Shown: positions 45,460 through 58,273 of the stretch, piece after piece
Layout of the letters: every line of letters starts with the position of its first letter
Position numbering within the stretch: the stretch's first letter is position 1
Source: Tolypeutes matacus
Taxonomy: Eukaryota; Chordata; Mammalia; Cingulata; Chlamyphoridae
Direction of reading: 5' to 3'
NCBI GenBank assembly: GCA_026826555.1
Contig: JAKSZT010054568.1
Coordinates: forward strand, 9,081,318 to 9,145,317
DNA: 64,000 nt
The notes under the pieces: generated by a model
Told to the model about the DNA's origin: nothing
The model's database searches: none
What the model saw: only the letters and a program-made list of their open reading frames with translations
Made by a program: the position numbers and the translations under genes

Positions 45460-46650
45460 ATGTTATTGTTCTTTCATTTGCCACAGAGTGATTAAACTTC
45501 TATTATGTGCCAGAAAGTTTTCTGGATACTGAGGAAACAAAGCCCTTGGTTTGGTAGAACTTATATTCAAGAGATAGAAACAATATACACATACAAAAAA
45601 TATAAAAATGCATATGCAATAAATTAAATGGTGATAGGTACTCTGAAGCAAACCATAGCAAGGTAAGCTGGTGAAGATTGTTGAGGATGGGCTCTTTTAG
45701 ATGGGCAGGTTAAGGAAGTCTTCTCTAAGTAGATTGTAAGTGAAGAGAGATCTGAATAAGTGAGCTATCTGGTCATGCAAACCTCTGCAGGAAAAATATC
45801 CCAGGCAGAGAAGCAGCAAATGCAAAGGTCCTGAGGCACATTCAAGGCACAGCAAGGAGACCAATGGACTTAAGTGTGCTGGGAAGCGGTAGATGAGGCT
45901 GGTAGGTTGTCACATGTCAGATCACATGGATCCCCACAGGCTTTGGGGAGATATTTGGAATTCATTCTGAGTGTAATGCGACTACACCAGAAGATTTTGA
46001 GCAGGGAATGCATGATATGATTTCAATTTCAGGGAAATAACTTGGCCAAGATCGTGTAGAATTGACTCTGAGAGGTCACGAGTGGAAGCCACTGCAGTAA
46101 CAGCATTATGATATAGGGAAGAGATGATGATGAAACTTACTATGGAGGTAGTGGTGGAGATGAGAAGTCGGTAGTTATGGATTACATTTTTCAGATAAAG
46201 CCAACATTTCCTAATAAGAGGAATCAAAGATGACTCAAGAGGTTTTACCCCAAGGAATTTGTTGAAGGGTGATAGTGTTTTCTGAGATGGGAAAATCTGG
46301 AAGAGGGATAATTGTTTATTTGGGTGAGTGTAATTAAAAGGTGTGTTTAGGCAAGTTAAGTTTAAGATGCCCCATAGACACCTAAGCATAAATGACAAAT
46401 AGAAGGTTGAAGATATGAGTCTGGGAATAAGACATATATTTGAACCTGGATGAAATCATAGAGGGAGTTTGTGAAGATGAGAAGAGAAGAAATAGAAGCA
46501 AGTAAACAGTGACAATGACAAGTTAAGAACACATTTACATCATCTCTAGACCCTTCAATTGATGGAGATAAGAGGAAAATGCAGCATCCACTTGAGAAGA
46601 TACTGGATAGAGACAAAGTCCTCTGGGTATATCCAGATTTTAGGTACAAC
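45460..46650 (+). mobile_element. Long L2-type LINE fragment
   Basis: It is collinear with 2360-3540: 'cttctattatgtgccagaaag', 'cccaggcagagaagcagcaaatgcaaaggtcctgaggc', 'ttggaattcattctgagtgtaatgcg', 'gagtctgggaataagaca' and similar. The 138- and 95-codon minus frames across it are chance frames. Confidence 0.6.
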
Positions 46651-46833
46651 GAGAGAGTGAAGTGAATATTCTGAGAAGATGTTTAGAATATAAGTGAATT
46701 TACTGATGACAGACTGAGTTCTAGAAAGGCAAAGTAAAAGCTTTGGAAGTTGGGAAAAGGTGGGACATTGAAACAGATTACAGAATGTACACAGTTATTT
46801 GGGATTAAAATCCTGGGAAGTGAATTTTGTCGG
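46651..46833. other. Unassigned sequence
   Basis: May be the end of the L2 fragment. Confidence 0.3.
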
Positions 46834-47282
46834 TGTGATGGTTAGGCTAATGTGTCAGCTTGGCCAGGTAATTGTGTCCAGGTGTTTGGTCCAGCAAGCA
46901 CTGGGCTATTTGTAATACAAGAGCATTTATGGACTTCGATCGCCAGTGAGTTTACTGCGTGGATGGCTGATTACATCTGCATCAATCAGGGAGATGGCAT
47001 CAGCAATGGGTGGCGCTTTTATCCAATCAGTTGGATGCCTTACAAGGGGAAGTGATTTCAACATTCAGAGAGAATTTCCCATCTCGTCTTTGGACAGCCA
47101 ATTCTCCCAGAAACTCTTCAAGGACCTTTCATTGGACTTTCATCGGAGCCCCTGGCTTGCAGCCTGCCTGTGGAACCTGGGCTTGTGCATCCCCACGGTC
47201 GCGTGAGAGACTCATAAAATCTCATATTATTGTCAGACATCTCCTGTTGATTCTGTTTCCTGAGAGAACCCTGACTAATAAA
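46834..47282 (+). mobile_element. ERVL-type (MLT2-like) solo LTR, copy 2
   Basis: It begins tgtgatggttaggctaatgt and ends ccctgactaataaa, nearly the full MLT2-type termini. Internal landmarks match the copy at 4756-5193. No ERVL body is adjacent. Confidence 0.7.
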
Positions 47283-47990
47283 GTGGGCATCTTAAATTTC
47301 TAACCTGGGCAAACTGTCATTTTGTATTACTTCTGACGGTCTTTCAGGCGGAGACGGTAATCTCCTTGGAATTGGTCTCTAAGGCGGGTTGTTGTGTGTT
47401 GCACTGGTGATGGGGTTGTGATTTGAGGATTCGTTCTAGAAGGCTTGGAATCAGCCTGAGCTGTTTTGCCTGCATGGTAATGACCCCTGATCCAGGCATG
47501 AAATATGCTGGCTAATAGTTCTGCTTGTAAACCCAGGACAGTTTTTACCAACTTGCTAGCATTGTTTATTGGTAACATCCCCCAGAAAGACCCATGTCTG
47601 GGTGGTTATGGGGCAAGAACTTGTCCATGCGACCAGCAGGATATAAGAAGCCCTGGCCGAGAGCCCGTTTTGGACTCCCTGGTTCTGAGGTGCTGCGTGT
47701 TTTCGTCGTCTGTCCTGAGCTGTAGAAGCATTTTCACTGTGACCCCGCAGAGGGGGAACAGTGGAGCTCGTGCCAGGCCTCCGCAGACCCCACGCTGTCC
47801 AAGGCAAGGCAGCCCTCGGCAGTGATGGATAGCCTTGCTTCAGTGTGGTGACACCGTGGCATCCCTGCCCCGCCAGGCAACAGAGACGCACCGCATCGCC
47901 GTGGATGGCCCTGTGGGTCTTCGTTGTCAGTGAACCGTGGCTGCCACCATTTGTGGATGGCTCAGGTCCTGCTGCGAGCAGTGAAAAGCT
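47283..47990 (+). mobile_element. Possible LTR-like element with TATA motif (weak)
   Basis: 'gaccagcaggatataagaagccctgg' (47630-47655) has a TATA-like core, followed by GC-rich text with several CpGs. The layout resembles an LTR promoter, and I vaguely recognise it as a xenarthran repeat. Boundaries and poly(A) signal were not found. Confidence 0.3.
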
Positions 47991-48380
47991 GTGGTGGGAT
48001 TAGACCCCTCTAATCCCTGGAGCCTGTGCATTGTACCTTATATGGCAGAAGGGACTTTGCAGATGGGATTAAATTAGAGTTTCAGATGGGGAGATTATCA
48101 TGAATCATTCGGTGGACCCTAAACATAATCACAAGTATTCTTATAAGAGAGAGGAAGAAGATTAGACAATGGAAGACAAAGAAGGCAACGTGACCACAGA
48201 AGCAGGGAGGGACAAGGGGGTGTGAGGCAAGGAGGGGGCTTCCGAAAGGAATCATCCTGCCTAAGGCTTGATTTCAGACACGTAAAACTCATTTCAGGTT
48301 TCTGGTTTCCAGAACTGTAAGAAAATATATTTGTTGTTTTAAGCCACTAAATCTGTGGTAATCTGTTATAGCTATGTTTT
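47991..48380 (+). mobile_element. MaLR-type LTR (MLT1-like)
   Basis: 'ctaatccctggagcctgtgcattgtaccttatatgg', 'ggactttgcagatgggattaaatta', 'ttataagagagaggaagaag', 'ccagaactgtaagaaaatatatttgttgttttaagccac' follow a common mammalian LTR in sense. Family name is tentative. Confidence 0.6.
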
Positions 48381-48665
48381 TGAAATCACAATGTATAAGA
48401 TAATTTGTAACAAGTACAACAAAAAGGTAGGGAAACACAGGGGTAGAGAACATAGTTTGCATAAGCTCTTGAAGTTAAGCTGGTATCAAATCAGACATGA
48501 TTGTTATAAATTTAGGACATGAAATCTAAGCTCCATGGCAACCACAGATAAAATATCTGAAAAATATTACATCAAAGGAAATGCAAAAGGACTCATAATG
48601 GTTCATTGCAAAAAATCAAACAAATATGACAGTTTTAGAAGCACAAAACATCTACATAACCACAC
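48381..48665 (+). mobile_element. Old L1 fragment, sense
   Basis: 'gagaacatagtttgcataagctcttgaagttaagctggtatcaa', 'gttataaatttaggac' and 'tccatggcaaccacagataaaatatctgaa' are typical of old sense L1 sequence. Confidence 0.6.
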
Positions 48666-49894
48666 CAAATCCAGGATAAGTATCTCTCAGAAGGGAAGGT
48701 GAAAGGGCTTTCATTCTGGAAGTGTGGCCTTTTGCTGTAATTTTAATTTTATTTATTTTGATGAGAGCCATCTGAAGCAAAAATGTCCGAGAGTTAACAT
48801 CTAATCAATCTTTGTTGTGAATACATAAAATGTTGCTACACATTTGCTCTATTGTAACATTTTAAAATATTTCACAATTACAAATCTCTGAAAATGGAAA
48901 TGATAAGAAATTTCTGGGCGTCTAAAGCTCAAGGGCAAACACATACCTAGTAGTTCTGATTTACAACAGATGGTTCTTGGCCTGCATTTCCTATGGGGTC
49001 AGAGGTGCAGCCCGCTCCTCCCCGATGCCTTCCAGCCCTGTGGCGGGTGCATCAGCCCCCAGCTGACCTTAGCAGCTCCCCAGAGGGGTCCATTACCAAA
49101 GACCTATGTCAGAGGACAGGACGCCAAGCTCCCTGTGTTTTCAAGCCCATCTTGGGCTGCAAAATCATCTCAGCAATGCTGTCAGGGCCTCCAGTTTCTT
49201 ATCAGGTCAGCTAAGACTTTGGCAAAATGACTGGGTGCTGAAAATGGAGCCTTTGGGTCCCTTGCGTCAGGTGTGCCCCAGAAGATTCTCAGCCACGTCC
49301 ACACTGGGCTCCCTTCCTGTGCCAGTGTAGCTGAGCTGCACTGCGGTCTGTTCCGTGAGCGCGGGCTGCTGGGGCATCGGTGACTGCCTGGTGGCTCAAC
49401 GGCCCTGGAAACCTCAGGGCCGGCTGGGCTGGCTTCCCTCGTTCACTGCCCATTACCCACCTGACATAATGGAAAACAGCAGAGAAATGTGCTTTTCCCT
49501 CTTATTCTCCTTGGTTGGCTTTTAGGGCTTAATTCCTTACATGAGGCAAAAAATTGTCCGGATACCACTGAAAACATAGTCTTTTATTATAAAAATCTCG
49601 GTTGAATGATCTTGCACAGAAAACCCTTCTGTTTAAAACCGAGAAAAATATCTGGTGATTAAATAGAGCGACCAAATTCTGCTTTTTTCAACCATGTGCC
49701 TTCAACGTGAGCAAGGAGCTAATAACAGAAAGGTGGGAAAGTGGATGAGAAAGAGCTGACATCCTGGGCTCAGGATCCAGAGCGGACGTCTCCCCACAGC
49801 CACGGAACACGCCATGCGCGGTGCCATCGCATCACAGCGCCCACGTGAGCACGCAGATGGAAGGCGCTGGCATCATATGGGCTGTCCTTCAGCT
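48666..49894. other. Unassigned, GC-richer at 48970-49450
   Basis: Three overlapping + frames (up to 86 codons) lie in the GC-rich part. None is recognisable. No repeats were assigned. Confidence 0.4.
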
Positions 49895-51600
49895 TTGGCT
49901 TGTAAAAAACAGCTCTACTGAGGTATAATTTGCACGTCATAGAACACAGCTAGTGTAAGCAATACGCAGTGCGCACTCAATGATTGGTAGTAAGTTTATA
50001 CCATCGTCACCCCAGAAACTTCCCTCTTGCCCACTTGCGGTTAATCCCTGCACCTACCCTCTGCCCAGGCAACTACTGTTTTGTTTTCTGTAGCTTTGCC
50101 GTCTGCAAAACTTATATAAGTGGAATTATACAATCTGTGGTGTTTTGTGTCTGATTATCTTTCACTTACCATAATGTTTTTGAGGTTCACCCATGTCGTA
50201 GCATGATTTAGTAGTTTGTTCCTTTTTATTTCTGAGTAGTATTTCATCATATGTAAATACGAGGTTTTGTTTATCTATTCACCAGTTAATGAACATCTGG
50301 ATTATTTCCAGTTTTTTACTATTAAGAAAAATTCCATGAAGATTTGCATACAATTATGTGTGTGGACATAACTTCATTTCTCTTGGGTAGCTACCTAAGG
50401 GTGGAAAGGCCAGGCCATACGGAATGTAGGGATATTTAATTTTTTAAAGAAACTATTTTCCAAAATGCGTCTACCATTTCACATTCCCACCAGGAATGTA
50501 TGAGGTTTCCACTTTCTCTGCATCCTTGTCAACACTTGGTTTTGTCAGTCTAGCCCTCTCAGTAGGTGGGAGTGGTTTCTCATTGCTATTTCATTTTGCA
50601 TGTCCCTAATAAAGAACAGCACAGATGCCCCTTTTCAGATTGAGAAGGCTCCTTTCTAGTCTTAGTTTTCAGAGGTTTTGTCATGAATGGGTGTTAAATT
50701 TTGCCAGATGCTTCTTCTGCATCTGATTACCATGTGGGTTTTATTTTTTATTCTATTAATACAGTGAATTACATTCATTGGTTTTTGGTTGTTAAACTCC
50801 CTGTAAATTCCTTGGATAAATCCCACTGGATCCTTTTTGTACGTTCCTGAATTTGTATCTATGCTCGTAAGGGATATTGATGCAGTATAATTCCTGTGAT
50901 GTCATTGTCTGGTTTTGATAGCAAGATACAACTGGCCTCATAGAGCGAGTTAGGGAGTCTTCTCTCTCCTACTTTCTGGAAGCGTGTGCAAGCCCTCGGA
51001 GACTGGGCTTTTCTTGAAGGAAGGTTTTAATCACTAATTTAATTTCTTTACTTGTCATGGGTCTATCCAAATTATTGATTTGTTCTTGAGTGAGTTCTGG
51101 TGGTTCATGTCTTTCAAGGAATTTGTCCAATTCATCTTGGTTTTCTAATTTGTTCAAAATATTATCTTGTCCCTTTTTTAACGTCTGTAAAGTCGGTCGT
51201 GCTGCCCCTGCTGTCATTCCTGATTTTGGTAATCTGTGTCTTCTCTTCCTTTCCTTTGTCCTCTATGTTTTTAGTCAATCTAGCTAAGTTTTATCAATGT
51301 TGGTAAACTTTTAAAAGAATCAAAAATTTGGTTTCATTGATTTTTGTTCTATTTTTCATTTTTTTTCTGCTTCTCTGATTTCTGCTTTTATCTTGATTCC
51401 CTTTCTTCTGCTTACTTTGGATTTAGTTTGCCCTTCTTTTTCTTGTTCCTTAGGAGAGGAACACGATCATTTTTCAGACATTTCTTCTTTTCTAATAAGT
51501 CATTTAGTGCTATAAAATCCCCTCTAGGTACTGCTTCAGGGGCACACCAGCAATTTTTATATGCTTTGCTTCTGTTCTCTTTCAGTTTCTAATTTTACCT
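49895..51600 (-). mobile_element. Antisense old L1 (3' region and ORF2)
   Basis: Read on +: 'aggtataatttgcacgtcatagaacacag', 'ttgctttttctgaggttcac'-type, 'ggaatgtatgaggtttcc', then RT-region antisense text. On the minus strand 50969-51217 encodes PELTQEQINNLDRPMTSKEI, the ORF2 linker just before the reverse transcriptase. Heavily mutated, with no complete domain. Confidence 0.8.
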
Positions 51601-53600
51601 TTTTGTTTCTTCTTTGACCTGTATATCAGGGATCACTCTCCTTCAGTCCGTCGTAGCCAGTGTCTGCTTCAGTTGTGTGTGCATGTGCATTTAATCATTT
51701 CATGTGGGAGGGAAATTTTAGTCCTGATTACTCCACCTTGATGAGAAGCAAAAGTTTCTGTCGACTCTTCAAGTAAAATTTTGAATTTTTCTCCAAGTGG
51801 TTGCTTTAGGGATTATAATATATTTTTTTAAATGTTAAAATCTAATTCAGATGAACACTGAATTAATTCCAGTTAAATAGAGCAATTTTGTTCTAATATA
51901 ACTACATTATCTCTCCCTTCCTTTGTGCTATTATTGTGATATATGTTATACATATATATGTTACAAATCCAAGAATACTGTGTTTTAAGTATTGCCTTAT
52001 ACCTTCTTATGTTTTTTAATTAGAGAATTAAAGAGAAAAAAATATCTTTCTACAGTCATTGATATTTATCCAGATATTTAGCATTTATGATCCTCTGCAT
52101 TTCTTCCTGTTTGAATTCAAGTTGCCATCTGGTAAATTTCTGCCTTAATGACTACCTCTACTATTTTTTATAAGGCAAGTATGTTAGCAACAAATTCTCT
52201 CCATTTTCTTTCTTTTTTTAGAATTTTAACTTAGTGAATGTCGTTTTGCCTTTAAAATAAGAGTATGAAATTCTTGGCTCCTTCAGCCCTTTGAGAAATT
52301 AGTCATTAATAATATTTTTGTTCTCCCATATGAGATGAGTAATTTTTCTCTTGCTGCGTTGAAGATTTTCTTTGTCCTCAGTTGTCAATGATAAGTCTAG
52401 ATGTGTATCTTTCTGCTTATACTACTTAGGATTCATTGATTTCTTAAATCTATAGATGGATATTGTTGATCAACTTTTGGAAGTTTTTGGCCTTTATTTT
52501 TAAAAATATCTTTGTTCTGTCTCTTTCTCTTCTCTCCCTCTGGAACTCCCATTATATATATATGTTAGTACAAGTTTTTGTTACCCACTGGTTTTTAAGG
52601 TTCTGGTCATTTTTTCAAGCTGTCATATTTCCCTTTAATTCTTCAAACAAGTTTATATCAGCTGCTTTGAAACTTTGTCTTTGATTTCCAATATTTGTGC
52701 ACACTAAGAAACAGTGTTCACTGACTGTGTTTTTTCGGGAGTATGGGTTTCAGTTTCCTATTTCTTTGCATGTCTCAAAATTTTTGTTGAAATCCAGACA
52801 TTTTAGGTACTGTAGTGTGACAACTCTGGAATCTGATGAATTTGTCTCTTGAGGGTTATAAATGTCATATTTTGATTTGTTTTGTTTTGTTTTATAGAGC
52901 TTGGCTAGACTTATTCTGTGGAATCCATTGTCTCCAAAGGTTCTACACACTGATACATCTTCTCATTTTAAAAATTATTCTTTTTCTTTCTCAGTCTGGT
53001 TTTCTAGGGGTCACCCCTGTCCTGCATAGTTCAGTGCTGATGTTGTGCTCAGATACCCTAAGCCCCTTAGACTTCCTCCCTCCCCATTGGGTAGATGTGT
53101 GGGTTTGAGAGCACATTTGAAGCTCAGTGCCCAGGTCGCTCAGCTTTTCCTTTCCACTGGCCCCTCCCAGGTCTCTAGTGCCCATTCATGCAGCCTAGTC
53201 ATCGTAGCTGTGGGTAGAGACTGAGACGTGCCAGGTGTCTCCTCTACACACGGTCAGCCTCCCTCCCAGGCACAGGGAGTGTGTCTGTCTAGGAGTCTCT
53301 CATTTCCAGAATCTCCTTGCTGGATTTCTGGTCTGTCAGGCCATCTGCCACTTGCTCCAAGTGGAACTGCACCCTGAGTCTGCCAGTGCTGTGGCCCAGC
53401 CCATTCATTCCCCACCATGTTTACTATTTTCACTGATGACACCACTGGGCTTGGAGTTTTCACCCCTTGCTCCCAATCAGGTCAGCCCCTCCTGACAAGG
53501 GAGCTGCTGGTTTTCACAGGGAGCCCCAGCCCTAATAGCTCTACCGCACCCAACAACAGTGGGGGGAGGACAGGCCAGCCCCAAGCCGAATACCAAACAC
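51601..53600 (-). mobile_element. Antisense old L1 continuing toward the 5' end
   Basis: AT-rich antisense text, then 'tttctttgcatgtctcaaaatttttgttgaaatccagac' and GC-richer 5' UTR-like sequence after 53000. It parallels 12960-15080. The left part could be a separate copy from 49895-51600. Confidence 0.5.
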
Positions 53601-53850
53601 CCCTATTCATCTTATCCAAAGGTCCACAGTTTTCATAAATGAACACTTTTCCATTTTTATTTTCCTTTTGGTTAATTCACAGAGCCCTGAAGCCCTGAAA
53701 GGCCCACTCCTGCTGCTGCTGCTGCTTCTTTGTCTTCTTCTTCCTACAATTTTGCCCAGTTTTTTGTTTTTTGGGTTTTTTTTTTTTTTTTTTTTTTTTT
53801 TGGCTTTTGGCTTTTGGCTTTGATTTTTTTGTTTGTTTGTTTGTGGAAGG
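53601..53850. repeat. Poly(T) run with (GGCTTTT)n
   Basis: 26 T bases (53776-53801), then three GGCTTTT units and a (TTTG)n stretch. Likely the reversed tail of a minus-strand retroposon. The element body was not recognised. Confidence 0.6.
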
Positions 53851-53999
53851 TAGGGAGCACAGGAGATGATTTTCCTTACTCTTTGCCATAACCAAAAGTT
53901 CAGCCCCAAGGGACTGATTTTGAAATTCTCTGAATCAGTATATTCCGTGCTCACTTAAAATGAGATTACCAAGGTTGTGATGATACTGGGGCCCCAGCA
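53851..53999. other. Unassigned sequence
   Basis: Nothing recognised. Confidence 0.3.
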
Positions 54000-54510
54000 G
54001 AGAAAGGACAAATAATCTTTCTCAGATTCCATTACTTCATGACCCACAGCGAATCCATTGTCAAATCTTATCAATCTGCTCTCTGAATCTCTCTAAAACC
54101 CACCTGTTGCCTTTATTCACTCTTCGTATTACCTTGCCTTGCAGTTTGCATCAACTCTCCCTGGGACTCTTGCAGTAACCTCCTAATGGACAGCTTCCAG
54201 CTTTGGAATGCTCTCTTCATCTGATCTGAAAGGACTCCCTCCGTACCCCGATATCTACTTGAAAGATTGTACCTGCTCCCTCTTGACCAGAGCGCACGTT
54301 CCTAACCCTTCAGCAAGGCGGAGAGGTCCCTCCTTGTCCCTATCCAGCCTCCCTTGTCACTCAGTTTTGCACCACGCCTGGACTCGCCCTGGACTCGCAC
54401 AGCACGTATCTTTGTATTTGGCATTGCTATTCCCTTTGGCCTTCCGAGTGGTGAAGGCATCCTCACTTCCACAGGCCCACGCGGGCACTCCGTGGTAGGT
54501 GGTCCCTGAG
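54000..54510 (+). mobile_element. L2-type fragment (tentative)
   Basis: 'tggaatgctctcttcatctgatctg' and 'cacgtatctttgtatttggc' resemble the 3' UTR part of L2 in sense order. The 96-codon + frame is a chance frame. Confidence 0.35.
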
Positions 54511-56499
54511 CCCCCTCCACCCTTGGCAGGCTGCTCATTAACATAGGGAGTGGACGGTCCACTTTCCCCACCATAACGTCACCTCCGAAGAGCAGAACCC
54601 TCTCTTATTACTCTTTGTATTCACCTTAAGTAATATCTGAAGCACATTTAATACATTCCTAATTAAAATGAATTAAGGAATGTTTTATTTAGTGGATAAA
54701 TGAGCAGTTGAGTAAGAGATCAGGAAACTATAGAAACTGGAAAAATTTTAAAGGAAAGGAAGCTTTGAGGGAGTGCTGGCCTCTGCTTCTGCCTGTGCCA
54801 CAAGAGAAGCTGATTGCAAAGGTGATAGGAGAAAGGGCTTTTTATTAGACGAGAGCTGCAGACAGGCTGACAGTGAGAATGCGTCAGGATGGAAAGATTT
54901 TCATCACAAGAGCTGGGTGACAGGGCTCTTTCATTAAGAACTTTTCATTTGACAGTAGCAATTTTAATCACAGTGTTGGCCGACCCTAGGACACATCTAA
55001 GAGCTTATTTTTGTATTTTCCTCCCAGGGTAGAGCACTTGACTTTTAAACTCCTTTACTTTAAGAAAGAAAAAAAAAAAAAAAAAAAGCCTTGATACTCT
55101 GGAGCCATTAAATAATGACATTCCTTTTTTAAAATGAGGTTTTTAGTTCAAACCCTGAACATGAATTTTATTAAATTTTGTTTTAAAAGCCAGAAGAATC
55201 TCTCAGCTTCCTCTCTCCACTTGCGCTTCAGATCCCAGTAGTGTATTGCCGTGTATGAGGAGTAAGGAAGTACAAGTTCTAGTTTCTTTAAACAGCATGT
55301 ATTAGGGAACAGTATGTAGGACGGTCCCAGCACAATAGAGAGCTGAGAGGTCAGCAGAGTCTGTAAGAATAGAACCCAGAAGATAATATTACCAAGGGCA
55401 GGAACTCCACACAAAATGACATGAGGGACTGCTAGGTCTTTGACTTTACAGGAGCAGCAAGGAGGTGGTCAAGTCTGGGCCAGGCCCACTGCTTGTGGCA
55501 ACAGCTGATATTGAGGGATGACGCAAGCAAAGTAGAAAACTTGACTTCTATTTTGCAATGGCCTTTTCCATACAGGAAAATCAACATTGAATGACCAGCA
55601 TGCCAGAATATTGGATATGGAGTTTTGAGACCAAAGGTGAGTTTGGGGACTTTAGTGAGCCTCTGACTGCTTTGAAAGATTTCAGGTTTCCCAAGACTTA
55701 AAGTGAGAAGTGGCAGATGAGATGGCTACACAGTGGTCAAAGATCTCTGAAACATTCAAGGAATGGAAGAGGGAGAGGATGAGTAACATTCTGTGGACAT
55801 CTCCTCTGAGATAAGCCAAGGAGAAGCAAGTCCATGTTGCATAGTCTTATGAGTTTGACATCTACTTGGGATCTTTAATAAGGTGCTGAAGAGGTGGTGT
55901 GAGCACGTAGAAGCTAAAGGAATAATCACAGGCCGACATCGCTGAGCCCCTTAGGACATGTCAGGGCAATTAGATTAGAGAGAGAGTAGGTCCTTGGGTC
56001 TGAGCCACCCCCAAACCTATGGCTGAGTCTCACGTGAGACCCTGGAGGACAAGACAAAGATCTACAGATGGGTGCTGGTGCAAGGAGACTTAGCTGCTAT
56101 CTCCATGATTGCTTCTAAAGATTGTTGGCTCACAAATGAATATCAATCTGGAGCAAAGCAATATTGCCACAAAAAGCAACTATGTAGGTGTTGGGACAAT
56201 GCAACTTTGTGCTGCCTTTCAGTGTTTAAGTGTTTAACGTTCTAATACACCCATATTTGAGTACCTGCCACTGAGTTATCCTCAATAAATATTTATTGAA
56301 TGCAGAAAAAACAAGGCTAATCCTTGTGGCATCCTAGCCACCATGTGCTATGGAATATATATTCAATGCTGTTCTATGGTCTAAGCTTTACGTTTATTTG
56401 CTGATTTGACTTAATGAAAGTTTATCCATTAAATTATAATGTTTTATATATTACATAAATTACACTTTTCTAAAACACAATATTTTATTCTCAATTTTC
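54511..56499. other. Unassigned sequence
   Basis: A long A run lies at 55069-55087. 56225-56305 resembles an L2 3' end (ctcaataaatatttattgaatg). The remainder is unrecognised and without plausible coding frames. Confidence 0.4.
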
Positions 56500-56660
56500 A
56501 ATTTGATGCCACAAAAATTCTGTGAGATAGGTCAGGATAGTCATATTTTAAAGTTTAAGAAACTTCGGTTCTGTTTATGTTGCACATAAACATAAAGTTC
56601 CACAGCTGACAAGTGGTTGATGTAGGATTCACAGCAAATTATTTTTTCCCCCAAATCTTG
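56500..56660. mobile_element. MIR-like fragment
   Basis: 'tctgtgagataggtcaggatagtcatattttaaag' and 'tccacagctgacaagtgg' follow MIR order. Confidence 0.5.
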
Positions 56661-57357
56661 GTCTGTTTTTCTTGCATAAGACTACCTCAGCTCAAGAAGT
56701 TGAGGCTGCAGTGGCAGGCAAATGCCCTTTTCAAATTGGCCTCTATTCAAGTGCTTCATAGAAAGCACATTTGCATCGTAAAGCTCGTCTAATCTGCCAG
56801 AGGCCCGTTTTTATCATTAGTTCATGTCACATAAGGAGAGGCTTCACTGGAATTCAGTCTCTGCCCCAGGAACTTACAGTGAAGTCTCTAGTCATTCAAT
56901 AATGAAGAGGCCTCCGGCATCTGCATAATTCTCAGTCGAATGAACGCAAACTGGCTGCTCTTCCTTCTGTAGCAACAACACGGAACCAGCTGCGGGGTAA
57001 CACGGGCTCAGCCACCTTATGTCATGGAATTTGGAGAGCCCCTTGCCTTTGGTGGGCCATCATTTCCATTCAGGAAAAGAAAGGGCTGCTCTGAGATATC
57101 TTCTAGCTCCTGGAGTAATCTCATTCAAGTCGATACCCTCTTGACAAAAAGGTTCAAATGCCCAGGACACAGGTTGAAAATAAGCCATTAGCCTGCTGAC
57201 AAACCACAAAAGCCACAGCAGAGGCCAGGGTTGGCTCGCCCTGTCCAGTCACCTTGCTGCCTTGTCAGAGTCCTGTGCAAATCCCCACCAGGCTGATGAC
57301 CGAGTGCACTTAGCAGAGGAAGAAACTGAGCTATAGAGAGATTAAATAATTTCCCCG
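56661..57357. other. Unassigned, with MIR core at the gap edge
   Basis: Mostly unrecognised. 57313-57357 ('cagaggaagaaactgagctatagagagattaaataatttcccc') is a MIR core cut off by the gap. Confidence 0.45.
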
Positions 57358-57757
57358 NNNNNNNNNNNNNNNNNNNNNNNNNNNNNNNNNNNNNNNNNNN
57401 NNNNNNNNNNNNNNNNNNNNNNNNNNNNNNNNNNNNNNNNNNNNNNNNNNNNNNNNNNNNNNNNNNNNNNNNNNNNNNNNNNNNNNNNNNNNNNNNNNNN
57501 NNNNNNNNNNNNNNNNNNNNNNNNNNNNNNNNNNNNNNNNNNNNNNNNNNNNNNNNNNNNNNNNNNNNNNNNNNNNNNNNNNNNNNNNNNNNNNNNNNNN
57601 NNNNNNNNNNNNNNNNNNNNNNNNNNNNNNNNNNNNNNNNNNNNNNNNNNNNNNNNNNNNNNNNNNNNNNNNNNNNNNNNNNNNNNNNNNNNNNNNNNNN
57701 NNNNNNNNNNNNNNNNNNNNNNNNNNNNNNNNNNNNNNNNNNNNNNNNNNNNNNNNN
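57358..57757. other. Assembly gap of exactly 400 N
   Basis: A run of 400 N. The minus frame of 158 codons crossing it (57331-57807) is an artefact of translated N. The size may be an estimate, not a measurement. Confidence 1.
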
Positions 57758-58181
57758 TTTGCTCTCAGCTCCGGCCTCAGGGGCTTCCCGCCCTTGGCAC
57801 TTGCCACACAGCAGCAGTGGTCCGAGCAGGGACTGTGGGCCCCTGCGGCGCAGGCCGGGGTCTTACCCGCTTGGTCAGCGTGTTCCCCGAGGGCGTGGGT
57901 CCGTGGCAGGCTGCAGGAGTGCTCTGGGGAAAGCCTGTGGCTCTCTCCACAAGCCCCTCATGCACATGCGATGCTCATGGCATTAGGAAGCCCTGTCCCC
58001 GGACCTGCCTCTACCCAGATTACCTATTAAGTGAAACAGTATCGATAAGGGATGAGTAAACAGTGCTTATGAGTGCGGAGATTGTTATTACAAACTCCCA
58101 ACAGGAAAAGAACTAAGCGACAACAGCTTGCTTATCTTCCCGTAGCCCTCCACCCGCCCTTCTTCCCATCCCAGCCCAGGG

Positions 58182-58184
<3 letters not shown>
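57758..58184. other. GC-rich, CpG-containing gap flank
   Basis: From 57758 to about 57960 there are many CpGs and high GC (for example 'ccctgcggcgcaggccgggg'). Four overlapping frames on both strands reflect GC content. A CpG island or exon edge running into the gap is possible but not shown. Confidence 0.35.
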
Positions 58185-58233
<49 letters not shown>

Positions 58234-58273
58234 CTCGCTCTCGCTCTCGCGCGCTCTCTCTCTCTCTCTCTCT
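58185..58273. repeat. (CT)n microsatellite with CGCTCT interruptions
   Basis: About 45 CT dinucleotides interrupted by cgctctcgctctcgctctcgcgcg near 58230-58253. Minus frames over it are Arg/Glu artefacts. Confidence 0.95.

Noticed and set aside
53607..53954. 115-codon Lys-rich minus-strand frame
   Set aside because: It arises from the poly(T)/(GGCTTTT) tract.
57331..57807. 158-codon minus-strand open frame
   Set aside because: It consists mostly of the assembly gap; the N run carries no stops by default.
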